Shown: positions 1-12,603, counted from the first letter of the stretch. The stretch: 52,645 nucleotides of DNA from Spongospora subterranea f. sp. subterranea (GCA_049724395.1 JAUGWO010000251.1:1-52645); one strand, 5' to 3'. Notes: generated from the sequence alone by a model not told the origin. Numbers and translations: made by a program.

Positions 1-381
1 TGAATAGGACCCATACCAATTTGTTCTCCAAAATTATCTGTTCCCAGCAATTCCTGTGGATCCAAAATCTCTTTGATCAGAACCACAATACAATCTTGTG
101 GAACCTCATGTCCATGCTGCTGTTCCGGTCAGGACACATGATACCACGTAGCCATGGCTCCTCGTTCAAGTTCAGGATAATAACACTCTTTTCTTCAGCT
201 GGGGTCGCTGTAGGAGGAAACGAGACTACCGTTAACCAACTCGACATCCGAATCGTATCCTTCGGAAAAAATTCCCCGACTCATCATCCGTAAACCTGCT
301 CTCAGAACCAGGCACATCGTCCTCTGATGAAAGCTTGATAATAAATTGGGTTGCGGTTCAAACCGATATTCAGGTAGACCC

Positions 382-484
382 TGTTAGGAACTGCGCCCGA
401 GATACACAGTTACCAACTGACCCAAAAGGTACTATGATGACACAAGGCCATCATTCTCGGGCTCTGATATACCTAAGACTTTTG
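382..484 (-). mobile_element. LTR fragment of a Ty3-type element (fossil)
   Basis: Reverse-complement match to the short LTR found at 47839-47951. It begins with the LTR's terminal TGTTAGGAAC (as read on the plus strand) and carries the TATA-like stretch near its far end, but the last part of the LTR is missing. It is a truncated solo-LTR-like fossil lying in the tail region of the pogo-like element. The sequence just beyond it, beginning TCGATTAGGCTGG, recurs after the next LTR fragment, so the two insertions share a duplicated target segment. Confidence 0.7.
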
Positions 485-539
485 ATTCGATTAGGCTGGC
501 CATCGATTCCTCAACTCTGACAGGTGAACAAACAGAACA

Positions 540-619
540 GGAACTGCGCCCGAGATACACAGTTACCAACTCTCGAAGTATCGGGTCCTTATATACCTTA
601 AGACTTTTGGATCATGACA
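540..619 (-). mobile_element. second LTR fragment of the same family (fossil)
   Basis: Reverse-complement match to the 113-base LTR at 47839-47951 and to the fragment at 382-484. It keeps the TCATGACA terminus and lacks the middle of the LTR. Both this piece and the one at 382-484 are followed by the same roughly 26-base host or transposon sequence, pointing to a local duplication or two nested insertions rather than one event. Confidence 0.7.
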
Positions 620-639
620 GACCCTGTATGTTGATTCGA

Positions 640-2561
640 TTAGGCTGGCCATCGATTCTTAAAAGGCAGTGTTTTCTCGAAGTATCGATGAACGCGACCA
701 AGCTTGATTATTTCGTCAAAGGCGTTCCCAGCCCACTTCGTAATTATGATACGACGCTCTCTAGCGCTGAATTTCCCATCAATCCACTTGGATAGAAAAG
801 CGGGGGTTTTCAAGCTCTTTGTCGAGTTGAAGAGCGACATGATACTTCATCATCCGTCCAGCTCCAGCATCGACTACAGTATCTAGGTCATATTACTGTT
901 TACAATGAGTAATTTACATTCTTGGTTGAATCATATCTGTAACGTTTGGAGGGAAGTACATTAATTTGCCCAACTTCTCCATTGAACTGCAGAAATCAGA
1001 GTTTTGATGTGCATCTAGGTTATCACACAGAAATAGGCGGCTTTCTGCACAATCCTGTTGGAAAACAGGGTCTTGTAGATATAATTACGCGATATTGATT
1101 GCTGTATGCCCGTCTACCCACGCGTTTGCCTGAAACAGGACACTTACGCGAGGATCCTAAAGAAAACAATAAATCACATGAATTTCCACTTTTAATCTGA
1201 AAATGCGATAAAGCACCCAATCACTGGTTTCGCTCGAATTCATAATCATGGTCCCGGCACCTCGAAAGATGATTATAGGCTTTGGTTGCAGCACTTGAGA
1301 ATCCGCACAAAGAGTCAGATGCAAGGTGCATTGCCGTTTTTCATTACCCGAACGTGGCTGCCGAACCCAAACACGCTCAGCACCCTTATTGTCTACAGTT
1401 CTTTTATCACCTTCACAGATGAAAGGCAATGGGACCTAGGAGACATGAGTTAATAGCTGGTTCTTGCATTATGTGCTCGAGCACCTGGTCAAAGTTGAAT
1501 ACCGAGGATGGCTTGTAAAACCCATACTTGGTGTCAATGGTCGGAGACTGAGAAAATTGCGAAAACAAATTCTGATGAAACTTGAAAATCGCGGGATGCT
1601 GCCAATTTCTTGTGATTGCTCCATCGACGGATCGAGAACCCTTGTCGGAGGAGAAACCCAGAATAATACCAGGAACGAAAAAGCTGAATATGATCAACAT
1701 GTTGATCGGGAATCAGAGTACGTATTTTCCTCAGTTGGCGAGCACGGGATATGACCCAGGTTTTATTGGCTTTTAAGCCATTAAGACGACGTTGTCGCAC
1801 CTCGCGTCCCAACTCTTCCTCTAACCTTCTGAGATGAATGAGCCAAGGACGATTTGATAGCCCTCGTTTACGTGAATTAGAGGAGCAGCTCGCAATGTTT
1901 ATGATTTCAGAAGCAGACTTGACCCACTTCGTCAAAACATCACTGGAAATCCCTGATGAATTACTCACGCTGCGTACTGCCTCAGCGCGTGAAGACATCT
2001 CTTTTTGGAGAATCTCTATATTCTCTAAAATTTCAGACTTCATCCCGTAACTGTACCGACGGCGGCGTTCTTGACCTCTGCTGACGTTTTTCTAATCGGG
2101 ACCTCACCTTCATAATCTAACAAATTCCAAAACATGTTCGTTGACAAGGGATAATCATCATTATCAAAAATTCCTCAACCTTGCATTATAGAGTCCGTTT
2201 TTCGATATGCAATCAGCGCTTGAGCCGTTTGAAAGGATTTGTTGCAGTCATTACACTGATGTCTATCTCGAGCGAAACGAGGGCAGTTTTTAAAGACAAA
2301 CTGTTGGCCACTGGCTTTCGCTGTCAAAATTGATGGGCCAAAGAAGGCGTGCAAACTTGTCTGCTGCAGAAGAGGCTTACGAGATTTACTGCAACCTTTG
2401 AGAAAAGGAATGTTACTCATTTTGCCTGACGAAAATATACTGTGCGCACCTGAAGGTACTGCTGGTGAACTTTCAGCTTCCGCTTTGCTGTAATTGTGTG
2501 AAATTACATCATGATGCACTAAAATGTAAGTCAAATGGGTACCCGGATTGCCGATGACCAA
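640..2561 (-). pseudogene. pogo/Tigger-like (Tc1/mariner, DDE_1) transposase pseudogene
   Basis: Read on the minus strand, the order is that of a pogo-type transposase. First, at about 2175-2561, comes an open stretch with a C2H2-like finger (CNDCNKSF). Then, at 1534-2075, come RRRRYSYGMKSEI, a Psq/CENP-B-like helix-turn-helix stretch and a second helix-turn-helix region (SNRPW, RRLEEELGREVRQRR). From about 1430 down follow DDE_1 blocks: GAERVWVRQP, QPKPIIIFRGAGT, QANAWVDG, FLCDNLDAHQ and MYFPPNVTDMIQP, then a C-terminal helix (RRIIITKWAGNAFDEI) near 720. Frame changes and in-frame stops separate these blocks (for example a stop after DGHTAINIA near 1100), so it is dead. Acidic open sequence on the same strand left of 380 may be its tail. 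No terminal inverted repeats were identified. The finger domain could instead be a separate gene scrap. Confidence 0.8.
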
Positions 2562-2878
2562 GAATTATTTAACCTGACGAGACAGTTCTGCCGATAAATT
2601 TGCAGCATTGCTAGGTAGCATTGCTGCAGACAGCTTCTCAATCAAGATTGTCTTGAGAGTTTGGAACTCTCCAGCAGTGATGAGTCCGTTGGCATGCAAA
2701 TCTGCCAAATCCCGGATTGCAGCTACAATGGATCCTGACATCGAAAGGTATGACCAATATTCAACTGTTGTTGGGTTTTAAGGGACGACTGGATTTCGGA
2801 GTCCGGAGATTTAATTACTCGTAATAGACTTCTGATTGACGACTGACGTTGGTTCAAGAGCTCCCAGCACAAATTTCA

Positions 2879-2936
2879 TCAGTTTTTGTGATAAGACCCC
2901 TATCCCGCGTTTTGGTCAGTTTTTGTGATAAGACCC
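2879..2936. repeat. two direct copies of a 21-base motif, 37 bases apart
   Basis: TCAGTTTTTGTGATAAGACC occurs at 2879 and again at 2916. The surrounding 2940-3015 stretch is rich in GGGG/CCCC and again contains CTTATCA-type words, so it looks like a small degenerate tandem repeat. Apart from this, the fossil scrap at 3505-3711 and the short repeat at 3034-3077, I see nothing recognisable between 2562 and 4292. Confidence 0.7.
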
Positions 2937-3504
2937 TGTTTTTCTCGTCAAAAATCGGCCTTTGGGGTCTTAAACCCTTTTTTGGGGTTCGGGCCTTATC
3001 ATGAGAATGCTTATCAAAAAAATTTACTGTACGTATGTGCATTCGTTAATTATGTGAATACATAGTATTTAATTGATACGGTAAACATGGCACACCCACG
3101 GTTGGCCACGCAGTAATACTACTGTGTTGCTTACGTTATCATGATATATAAACGTATTGATTCAAAGAACTCTTTATTATGTCTCTCGCTGCTCGAATCT
3201 TTCGTTTCATAATCTTGTCCATTTTGTTAATCGGTCCGATTTTAAAGTTTTAGGACTTGGGATCAAATTCTGTGCGGAATAGCTGTCGACAATATCTGAA
3301 TTAACAAAATGGTTTCTCCTTGAAGAGCCGGATACACACGGAAATTCGAAGTTAGTTCCTCATCAATATGGGATTTGTCCATCTTGATCAACACCTGCAA
3401 TCTGATGACTATGCGTCGTCCATTGCATCAGTTAAAATGATTCAGGATGCTTGAGTAATGTCGGAGATACCCAATAACTTTCTCTTTCAAAATAATTTCT
3501 GGAT

Positions 3505-3711
3505 TTATGCCTCAAACCTTGTACACCGCAACCTGAAGTTGACAACTGGCCGAAGGCGTCGCCCATTGATAACGGAGAGTTGGATTGGTTCACTGAGTGA
3601 TTCTAATGGAATTAGGTTTGCATGGGCGAAACTTCCGATTTTGGGAACGGAATGTGAGTAGGTGACACAAAATGGCACACAGAACATTGATGATATCGTG
3701 TTATTGAACAC
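3505..3711 (-). mobile_element. possible Ty3 protease fossil
   Basis: The minus-strand frame reads IPLESLSEPIQLSVINGRRL, which parallels IPVEQLSCPISLTVIDGRRL just after the protease motif of the chromovirus at 43478-47544. The match is short, so this is a tentative, old and broken scrap of a Ty3 protease region. A roughly 30-base sequence shared with the region just upstream of that chromovirus lies nearby at 3034. Confidence 0.45.
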
Positions 3712-4292
3712 AGCAGTAGATGTGGACTGATTAGTGATCGAGAGATAGGAATGACCTTGCCAGAGGTGTTTTATTTATTGGAGCGTTGCTGGATCATCGT
3801 GGTAAACTACCAGCTGAAACCGTGTGTCCCGGTTCGCCGCAGTAGAGACAGAGCCCTGCAAGACGACGACGAGTCGTTTTCTCCAACGTTAGTGCAGCAC
3901 CTGGGGGAGTGAGTGAAGCGATACTTCTGTAGCGAATAAAACGGATTAACCGCGTTAATCACCATCGGAACCCTTCCCAGTGCCAATATTGAAGGGCGTT
4001 CTTTAAACAAAACAAGCTGATACGATTTAACTACTGTATCCGCCATTATTTGTTCTAATAAACAGATTGAAGCGAACATGGCAGGTCGAATGTCCCTCTT
4101 TCCTACGACATTGGCTTCGATAATCAGCCAAAACGTGATGCAGCGTGTAGTAGAACAACGGACATATCAAATACAGAACTAAATCACAACAGGAATGTTA
4201 AATAGGTGGGAGAGGATAATCGGGTAATCTTTACCCTGGTGTATAACACATAGATATGTTCCCGACTCAGACACTGAACTCATCCTTGCCCG

Positions 4293-6878
4293 ATGGCGAA
4301 CCGCGCTACTGTTGCGCCATCCATTCCTCCAATGCGTGTCCTCAACCTGTTGATATTGTTGCTGGTGGCGACCAGACCGACTCGATCTGTGACAACCGAA
4401 CCTGATCATGGTCGGGGCGAACCGCTTTTTGGCTTCGGTCAGGTCAATGCCGCCACAACAATCGCCTCCTCGACATTCTCGGTATGGATGGCGGAATATC
4501 GCTCCCAAGAATTGCCAAATCCTGAGAGCATTGGTCCTTGCAGGACACCATGTCGCAGTCGCTGGAGTTGGCAATGCGCCATAGCAAGACCCAAGGGTCA
4601 TACTCATCAAGATTGGAATATTCGCCATTGAAGTCAAATTTGCTGCAAAGCAATTCCTTGTTGGCGTTTCATTGTTCCAATATCAAACGTGTCCACCAGT
4701 TTGGTGAAAGTTCTTCGATGAATGTTGTCGTTCAGTTCATCTTCATATAGAAATTCGGCTTGTTAAGTGCGTTTTTAGGAATGGCACTCGGGCCCGGGTT
4801 CGAAAATTGACGCGTCCCATATTGGTATGGATTCTCAACAGTTGAGACAAGAGGGCGAGAACCTTCATTACCTTATCGATCTAAATCGAATTCCTATTGA
4901 TTCGGAAATGTTGCCATCAAAAGACTTTCCCGAGATTCTCGTGCCCGATAACAGAAACGTCGACCAGTTTAATGAAAGTTCTTCGACGAATGTGGTCGTT
5001 TGGTTCATCTTCATATAGAGATTTGGCTTGTTGAGGGCTTTTTAGGAATGGGACTCGGGTCCGGGTTTGAAAATTGACGCGTCCCATATCAGTATGGATT
5101 CTCAACAGTTGAGACAAGAGGGCGAGAACCTTCATTACCTTATCGATCTAAATCGGATTCCTATTGATTCGGAAATGTTGCCGTCAAAGGACTTTCCCGA
5201 GAATTTCGTGCCCGATAACAGAAACGCCCATCAGTTTGGTGACAGTTCTTCCAGACACTTAGCCGTTCAGTCCATTTCCAAATTGTGTTTGGCTTTGCTA
5301 AGTTCGTGTTAGGATTGGACCCCGAGCACGAGTTCAAACCGTGATGAATCCCGTATCAGTATTGATGGTCAACAGTCAACAGAAAGCATTGAGGGCAAAA
5401 CTTTCGATTGCCGCATCGAAAATACGATTAATTCACAAAACCAGCCTGTTGACGATCGTGAGAAATTCGTGCCAGTAAGCGATTGTCGAAAATCGTGATC
5501 ACCAATTATCTGATTATGGCGTACTAGGATGGATTTCCGAAGCGGACTCACAAAATGGCTCATTTTCGTAGAGCAAAGTACATAATGGGATTGAGAATGC
5601 TCTGTCGTCGCCTAAACTGGGACCTGGATGAGGTCAAAGACTATGATAGTCTCTGTGTGTTTCTGGTCAGAACTCTGGTTCCCCGCTCTGTCTGGTGTTT
5701 GATGATCACAAACGGTATCGTCTGTTTAGGGAAAGGGGACGAATACAGAACAGGTCGAGTTTCACAACAGTGTCGCCACGACGGAGGACATGATGGAACT
5801 ACTGTTGGTCGGAAAGTCGGGGCGGGATAAGGTTAATGTCGGACAAAACAACATCGATGTTCCTGAAATTAGGCTAATTGCCAAGGCAACCAGCACCCTG
5901 AAAAAACTGATCCTAATTTCGAATCTTATTTTGAAACTGGTCTCGCTCAGAAGATCGCTCTGCAATATTAGTCATAGGGTGATGTATTATCTCAAGCACA
6001 ACTATATCCCCGTCCTTCAATGTCTTGTGAAATGTTGTGGCAAAGACATGGACCTGTTCCAAACACGTTGGGGAACGCGTTTCAGCTACCGGAATTTTGG
6101 AGTAAAATGCTGCCCCGGTCCTGGATTAAATCATAACACATGCGGTTACCAGAGGACGAAAATAGTGAGAAACCCTGACAACAGGTTTTCATTCGCCTGT
6201 TCTTTGAAAAAAAGATTAATTTGTGCTTTCAGAGACAAAGACTCCGGTTTATTGGAACTCAATGCTCTTGTTGTTGGTATTCCAATGTCAAAAACCGCAG
6301 AAGAAAAACTCAAACTGTGTTTTGAATTCAACGAGAAGTTCGAGTCAAGTGGTCCCGAGGCTCAAAAGGTTCTCCAACAGTATTATAACCTGTCTCCGAA
6401 ACCCATCTGGGGGTGCTTTGTTCATCACTGTGGCCAAAATACAGATGAATGGATTCGAAAATGGGGCGCTGAATTCGCACATTGGGACTTCGGCAAGCGA
6501 AAATGTCACGGCTTGGAGTCCATTGAATGCGGATCGAGCGACCGACCATTTGATATTCCAGAAAGACTTCATCTTCGGAAAAAATCAACCAGAGACCTCC
6601 TCCCAGCGCTTTCCGAAATTTTCGAACATTTTGGTCAATTCGTGATTGCGAAGACAGCATTACAGAGATCGCCTCACCCAAAGTTAAGCAAGTTCATCAG
6701 AAATTGCCGTCCTTTATACAATTGTTTTATTCGTCATTGTGCTGGAAGTGTTAAGGAATTTATTCGGAGATGGGGAGAATCACTACACTACACCAAGTTC
6801 AGCCACAACTGCTGTCCTGGACCAGGCACAATGGAATCTGATATCTGTCAATATGATTCTCGGTCATCCCAAGGTTAG
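4293..6878 (+). CDS. unrecognised secreted protein, tandemly duplicated exons plus three cysteine modules
   Basis: My model has seven exons, all joined in phase 0: 4293-4481, 4544-4723, 4779-4991, 5046-5264, 5313-5474, 5528-5665 and 5730-6878, giving 749 residues. Introns are 48-64 bases, like those of the clear host genes here. The N-terminus carries a signal-peptide-like segment (MRVLNLLILLLVATRP; start at 4293, or the internal Met at 4332). Exons 2-5 are diverged copies of one exon; exons 3 and 4 are nearly identical (MDSQQLRQEGENLHYL, LPSKDFPE, VPDNRN), and exon 2 shares only the QFGESSS end. The last exon holds three copies of a module: C-x4-C, then an aromatic-x(2)-[RK]-WG region, then a Cys-rich end (CCPGPG in copies 1 and 3). 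I recognise no known family. Some 5' splice sites (GTTGTC, GTGGTC, GTTCAG) are weak, so exon edges are predictions; the long last exon and the repeats are certain. Confidence 0.6.
4693..5474 (+). repeat. three tandem ~267-base exon+intron units
   Basis: The landmark CCAGTTT/TCAGTTT recurs at about 4697, 4965 and 5232, a period of 267-268 bases. Each unit contains the end of one exon, a short intron ending in TTTTTAG or GTGTTAG, and the start of the next exon ([GA]AATGG or GATTGG). Units one and two are nearly identical; the third has diverged. Because 267 minus a 54-base intron leaves a multiple of three, every duplication keeps the reading frame. Confidence 0.85.
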
Positions 6879-9491
6879 ATAAGGGTTCAACCTCCAATGA
6901 CTCAAGAAATACGGTAGATGAAGTCAAATAAACCTGATGTGTTCAAGGGTAGTTTCAAAAAGGGTTATAAAATTATTCTGCTGTAATCAACTCAACTTTT
7001 CTCGGAATAATTCGTTGGATTCTGGCCAAAACTGGCCGAGATACATATGTGGATTTAACAACTCCTTCCGCTATGTACTAGGTAGGTAACTCACGTTTGA
7101 TTGATGTCTATTAATTTTGTTGTTAAATCTAATGAATGGGTGGAGCCGTCTACCATCAGACATGATAGTGGAAGGGATGACAATAGATCCCACCCCACCT
7201 GGATAAGCGTAGAATGTTTCACACAAATCCAATTACTGAATAAAATCGGAAAACGCATCACGATAAATCGACTTGTCGACATGGGATAGAACCGATTTGT
7301 TGGAATAATCATAATGAGTTATGATATACGGATTGTGAGATGTTATATATCCAGACAACAATCACAATAAAAGCGAATTTTCGAAATTGACGATTGCGGT
7401 CGAGGGAGTCTGTTGCCATATTTCACTTGGAGGGCAACGGTCAAGGTATGATTACAATAACACGACATCGCCGACCACAACACTATTTCATGAATCTGAC
7501 CCGTCATCTCCATCCAATGCAATTTAGTCACCCAACCTCCCCGTCTTCAAATGTCAACTTTTCATCAGGTATCATCTGACCCTATGTCGCTGAAATACGC
7601 TCCGGATTCCACGAACTTGCATCGCCAGGTCTCATTGGTTCGTTCTGGTGATGGTGCACTAAACGAAACAGATTAGCGACGTGCTCCAATTGCAACAATC
7701 CAGATTGGTAATTTAGTTCTATATTCCGTTAATATACGTGTTTTCAGACGAAGATTTAGGTCATATTTCGAGGTCCTGCCAGGGCCATTGAAACCATCAC
7801 GAATAGCAACTTCAAATGAAACCACCTAGTGCTAGAAAAGTGGTTTTCAAGTCCATACGCAAAGTGGGTGTCCCCACAGTTTGACCCTGGAATCGCGCAC
7901 GCTATGTACAACTTTAGCGTTTTCAGCCAGACCAAGAACACGACGTTGCCATAGATTTGATACAGGCAGCTATTGCTGACGCGGTGAGCAACCACCAAGA
8001 CGAATCGGACCCCGATTCTTCGTAGATAAACGGAAAACAATCCATCGTAAAAGAGCAGGAGGACACGGTAAACTGGTTTATTTGCCGATGATGCTACGTA
8101 TAAAAATCATTTTCGTCGGCGTTTCAGAATGAGGCGGCGGTTGTTCGACAGGATCTTCACAGCAGAAGTATGTCACGATTAAACGGAGATGGGAACGGAG
8201 ACGCGGAGATGGAATGGGTGAATATTTTTGTTATGACACCCCCTTTCAAACCGATTCGTGTGGCGCCTTTGCCATCCCGATTCATTATTGGTCGGTTTCG
8301 TCACCTGCATGTCATCCGTAGGGTAGGGCAACTCTCAATTGCTCTAAATTGCGATCATCTGGGACGCAACGGCTTCTCGTGTAGAGCGGAATTGTACCTC
8401 AATGTCCTTCGTGCGTTTATCCATTCTTCGGTAGCTGGACCACGCTTTTGCACCGCGATTGTCTTCGAACCCTTGTGTGGTGTTGTTCTGAGAGAAGACA
8501 GTTTCCTTGGGCAGCAGTTGCAATTGGACTATTCAGTTTCTGCATGAGGGCTAGTTAGAGCCAGCGTCCTCACAGGCTAGTCCCTCAATGGTTGTCATTT
8601 GCAGCGCGTAATCATGAAGAGCAGTTTCAACGAAGTCCATTCAACATCGATCAACAAGTGGGTCGTTTCGGCTAAGGTCAAATCAAGCTCGTTGCATATC
8701 ATCCACGCAGCTTGTAGTTTTGGAAACATGCTCCATAGCTGGCTCAATGCGATCAAAGTGGACGTTATCAGCGTCTGATACTTTTTGCGAGGAAGACGAT
8801 GATGAATTCAAGTTCTGGAAGCTCTCGCGAACCATTCGAACTGCAACCTGAATTAAAACCTCATTTCTGTCAATAGGATGAGCTCGAGGAAGAGATCGAG
8901 ACGCAACCGGATAGGGAGACCATTCAAGAGTTGGGACGACCTCATCTTCTCTGATTCTCTCACTCGTCGTTCTTCAATATAGTACATGTTGTATCAGGTT
9001 TAAGTTCCAGAACATATCTTTCGATCTGTTTCACCTAGCTATATGAATTGAAGCGTCTCCTCAAACGTTTTGAGTTGCTCCCTGCTAAATTGTATTCTAC
9101 CTTGCAATTTCAAATGCATTGAATTGTTCCAAGACTCGTCTGTCATCGCAAGGATTCCAATCAAAAGTTTTGTGAGCTTTGAATCAGTGTTTTTTTAATA
9201 ATCGATGTGGTTAGGCAGTGTGATTAACAATGATGCTCATCCTTCCGATTTCAAAAGCTAATGGCGGCTGCTAACAATATGTGACAAGAGCCAACACGGT
9301 AAAATATGTATAGCTAGTACAACCGCTACAATAGAGTCTGACAATGAAATTAAAGGAAAGGGCAAGAGACAATTAAGGTGAATTCATTTGAATGAAAACC
9401 AATTGGAGATAATATCGGATCGAATAGCGACGACGCGGGAGCGCATCGCGGTAGGTGAGCGATGTATACAGTTGACTGGCAAGGGTCCTGG
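6879..9491. other. 2.6-kb stretch without a recognised gene
   Basis: No known family is visible. At 7986-8220 the plus strand shows short open pieces between intron-like signals (GTGAGC...TTCGTAG; GTAAAC...GTTTCAG) that could be exons of an unknown gene. The minus strand is open for 97 codons at 8683-8973 and contains a Ser-rich, helix-prone stretch (MVRESFQNLNSSSSSS); further open pieces continue on that strand up to about 9185. These may be exons of an unrecognised minus-strand gene, but I could not chain them convincingly. Confidence 0.3.
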
Positions 9492-10416
<925 letters not shown>

Positions 10417-12044
10417 ATCGCCGGGCGTGACCTATTGGTGAAATGATGTGTTGAGTGGTTGGGAGGTCGACCCACTCAACATATGCACACGTATTCAGAC
10501 CGCCTTCACCCCCTTTTACACTCAACCAATGTAACCTTGAAAATATTCCGCAGCTGCACAGATGGAGGCGCGGCCAGATTTCTAGCACGCACACCCCTGG
10601 GCTGTGTATGAGTGAAACGGCATGCCGACACGCCCAATGGCAGTGCGGTACACAGTGTACACACACACTGACACACAAGGTGCGGAGGGGGGAGCCCGCC
10701 GTCCCGACCGTCAATTATCCGCTATCGCACTGTATCCATCTCGACCATCCGATATCGGTGTAGGTACTTTCGCCAGGGTCAACTCGGATACCCGGTATGT
10801 ACAGGTGATTTCATACATCCGCGATCTTATCGCTCCAATGCGCTTGGTACTCTGAGGATGAGGAAAATGGGTATTTCGGTACCCATTTTCTAGCGATGGG
10901 TGCATCGTTGAGTTTGTTAAAGATGCTCAGATATCTGTGCGGCGATGAATCACTACTGTAGTGAGGACTTTGTTTTACATAAAAAATTTTACTCCTTAAT
11001 TCCAACGCCAACGCGAAAGAAATTGTTCCCTCCACGATGCCGGCCTTGACGAGACAGACCATTTCCACGCAGAGGGCCTCGATGCGCCCGAACTCAACAG
11101 GCTGCCATTATTCGTAACGATGGACAAGCCAAAATGTTGTCGCTCCATCGCAAAGCAATGAATTCGATCCGCAATGCAATGTTCAAAGCCGTTATACCTA
11201 TAATCTAGATTTATTGCGATATGGATTCATGCAACCATTGGTCGTAACTGGAATTTGGAAGTTGGGATTCTGTCGGTCAACTTTGGATTATATAATTGAA
11301 ACACGATATAGTCTTCAATTTCTGCATCACTTTTGGCGATTTGCTGTTTGATGGGAACTGCTCTGAAGGCTGAATTCCGATACAATGACAGCAAATCACG
11401 CTGTGTAATGCCTGTTTGAAATGATGGGAAGATTGGCGCAATAACGAACCATGAAGACCGAATTCGTACGGAACGAGCCCCTCGTTTGCATCTATAAAGA
11501 GATAGCAAACGAGGAGTACTACTTGAGCGCTGGCGTCAACATCAAGCGGCGAAAGTACATACGCTGTCTTTTATCTGAACCATATTGTACCCGCTAAGCT
11601 GAACCGTTCTTCTATCAGAACGCCATTTCTGATACGACGTTGAGAAATCCATAACTACGTGCAAGCTTCCACAAAAATTTGTAAGAATGGCACATCAGGC
11701 AACACGATACCTACGGGTCTCAATTCAAAGAAATCTGAATCTCCAACCGGAACGAGAATGAAGAGAATTCAGTATACAGTCGATGACATGTTCCTTTTGT
11801 GACAAGACGGATTAGAACGCCCTTTGAAATCAAACCTCCGTTATAAAAGAACGCCGTTTTCAGAAAGAGGGTTGTACTACAATGAGGCGTTGTATCAGAG
11901 AGAGCGAGTACGTTATTGTTCTCGATTATCAGATATAGTCAACGGCGTTTGCTTGGCCGTTCACAGGGATTCAGGGCAGACCAGATACGGTTCCGCGGTT
12001 TGGTCCGGAAGTCCGTCGCATTTGAACAACTGCTGTTTGGAATC
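10417..12044. other. 1.6-kb stretch without a recognised gene
   Basis: The minus strand is open from 11107 to 10811 (99 codons) and begins with a strikingly protein-like run (VEFGRIEALCVEMVCLVKAG), immediately downstream of a possible 3' splice site (GGCAG). A second open piece lies at 11227-11508. They could be exons of one gene, but I recognise no domain. The stretch 10440-10720 is rich in C and A and contains a CACACACTGACACACA run. Promoter elements for NTF2 (plus) and the C2H2 gene (minus) must lie here; I see no distinct motif. Confidence 0.3.
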
Positions 12045-12603
12045 ATGGCGAACCTTGCCGAGATGACCAAGATCGCTCAGGCGTTCGTGCAGCACTATTA
12101 CACGACATTCGACACCAATCGAGCGCAGCTGTCGTCGCTCTACGTAATCCGTGACCTTTTGTTGGGTTTCCCCGATTATGACTGATAGATTGTCCCCTTT
12201 AGCAAGCGCAATCAATGCTCACGTTCGAGAACGATCAATATATGGGTGCTGAAGCCATCGGAACCAAGCTGAACGTACGTTTTGAAGTATTAGGATTTTC
12301 TGGGTTTTCTCAGAAGTGTTGATCGCAGAGTCTTCCTTTCCGTAAAGTCGCTCACAACATCCTGACACTGGACGTTCAACCATCGGGGTGCGGTGGAATA
12401 CTCATAGTTGGGTAAGCGTGCGGTTCCCCGTTTTCCATTGGCCGCTCCCTGCCATTGCTCAGAAGCGGTTCCGCAGATGTGGTGATCTGAAGATCGACGA
12501 CGAACCGAATCCGCTGAAGTACACGCAGACGTTCCACATCATGCCCACTCAGCAAGGATCGTGGTGGGTCCATAACGATCTCTTCCGCCTCAACATCGGA
12601 TAA
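12045..12603 (+). CDS. NTF2: nuclear transport factor 2
   Basis: Four exons, 12045-12143, 12203-12274, 12329-12411 and 12477-12603, join to 126 residues, the usual NTF2 length. Introns are 59, 54 and 65 bases. Family features in order: AQAFVQHYYTTFDTNR (first helix and the FDxDR-like turn), the SMLTFEND strand, SLPFRKVAHNI, the TLDVQPSG strand, GDLKIDDE, QTFHIMP, and the C-terminal WWVHNDLFRLN, which closely matches the YYVFNDIFRLNY end of yeast NTF2. NTF2 is a homodimer that carries Ran-GDP into the nucleus by binding FxFG nucleoporins. The acidic DDEPN loop fits the Ran/nucleoporin-binding face. The start ATG fits the family length and no earlier in-frame start is needed. Confidence 0.94.

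Noticed and set aside
4179-4637. 152-codon minus-strand frame opposite the first exons of the secreted gene
   Set aside because: No recognisable domain, and the plus strand offers a signal peptide plus in-phase exon joins.
8170-8547. 125-codon plus-strand frame as a single gene
   Set aside because: Only its first 15 codons look protein-like and they end at a GTGAAT splice-like site; the rest resembles no family.
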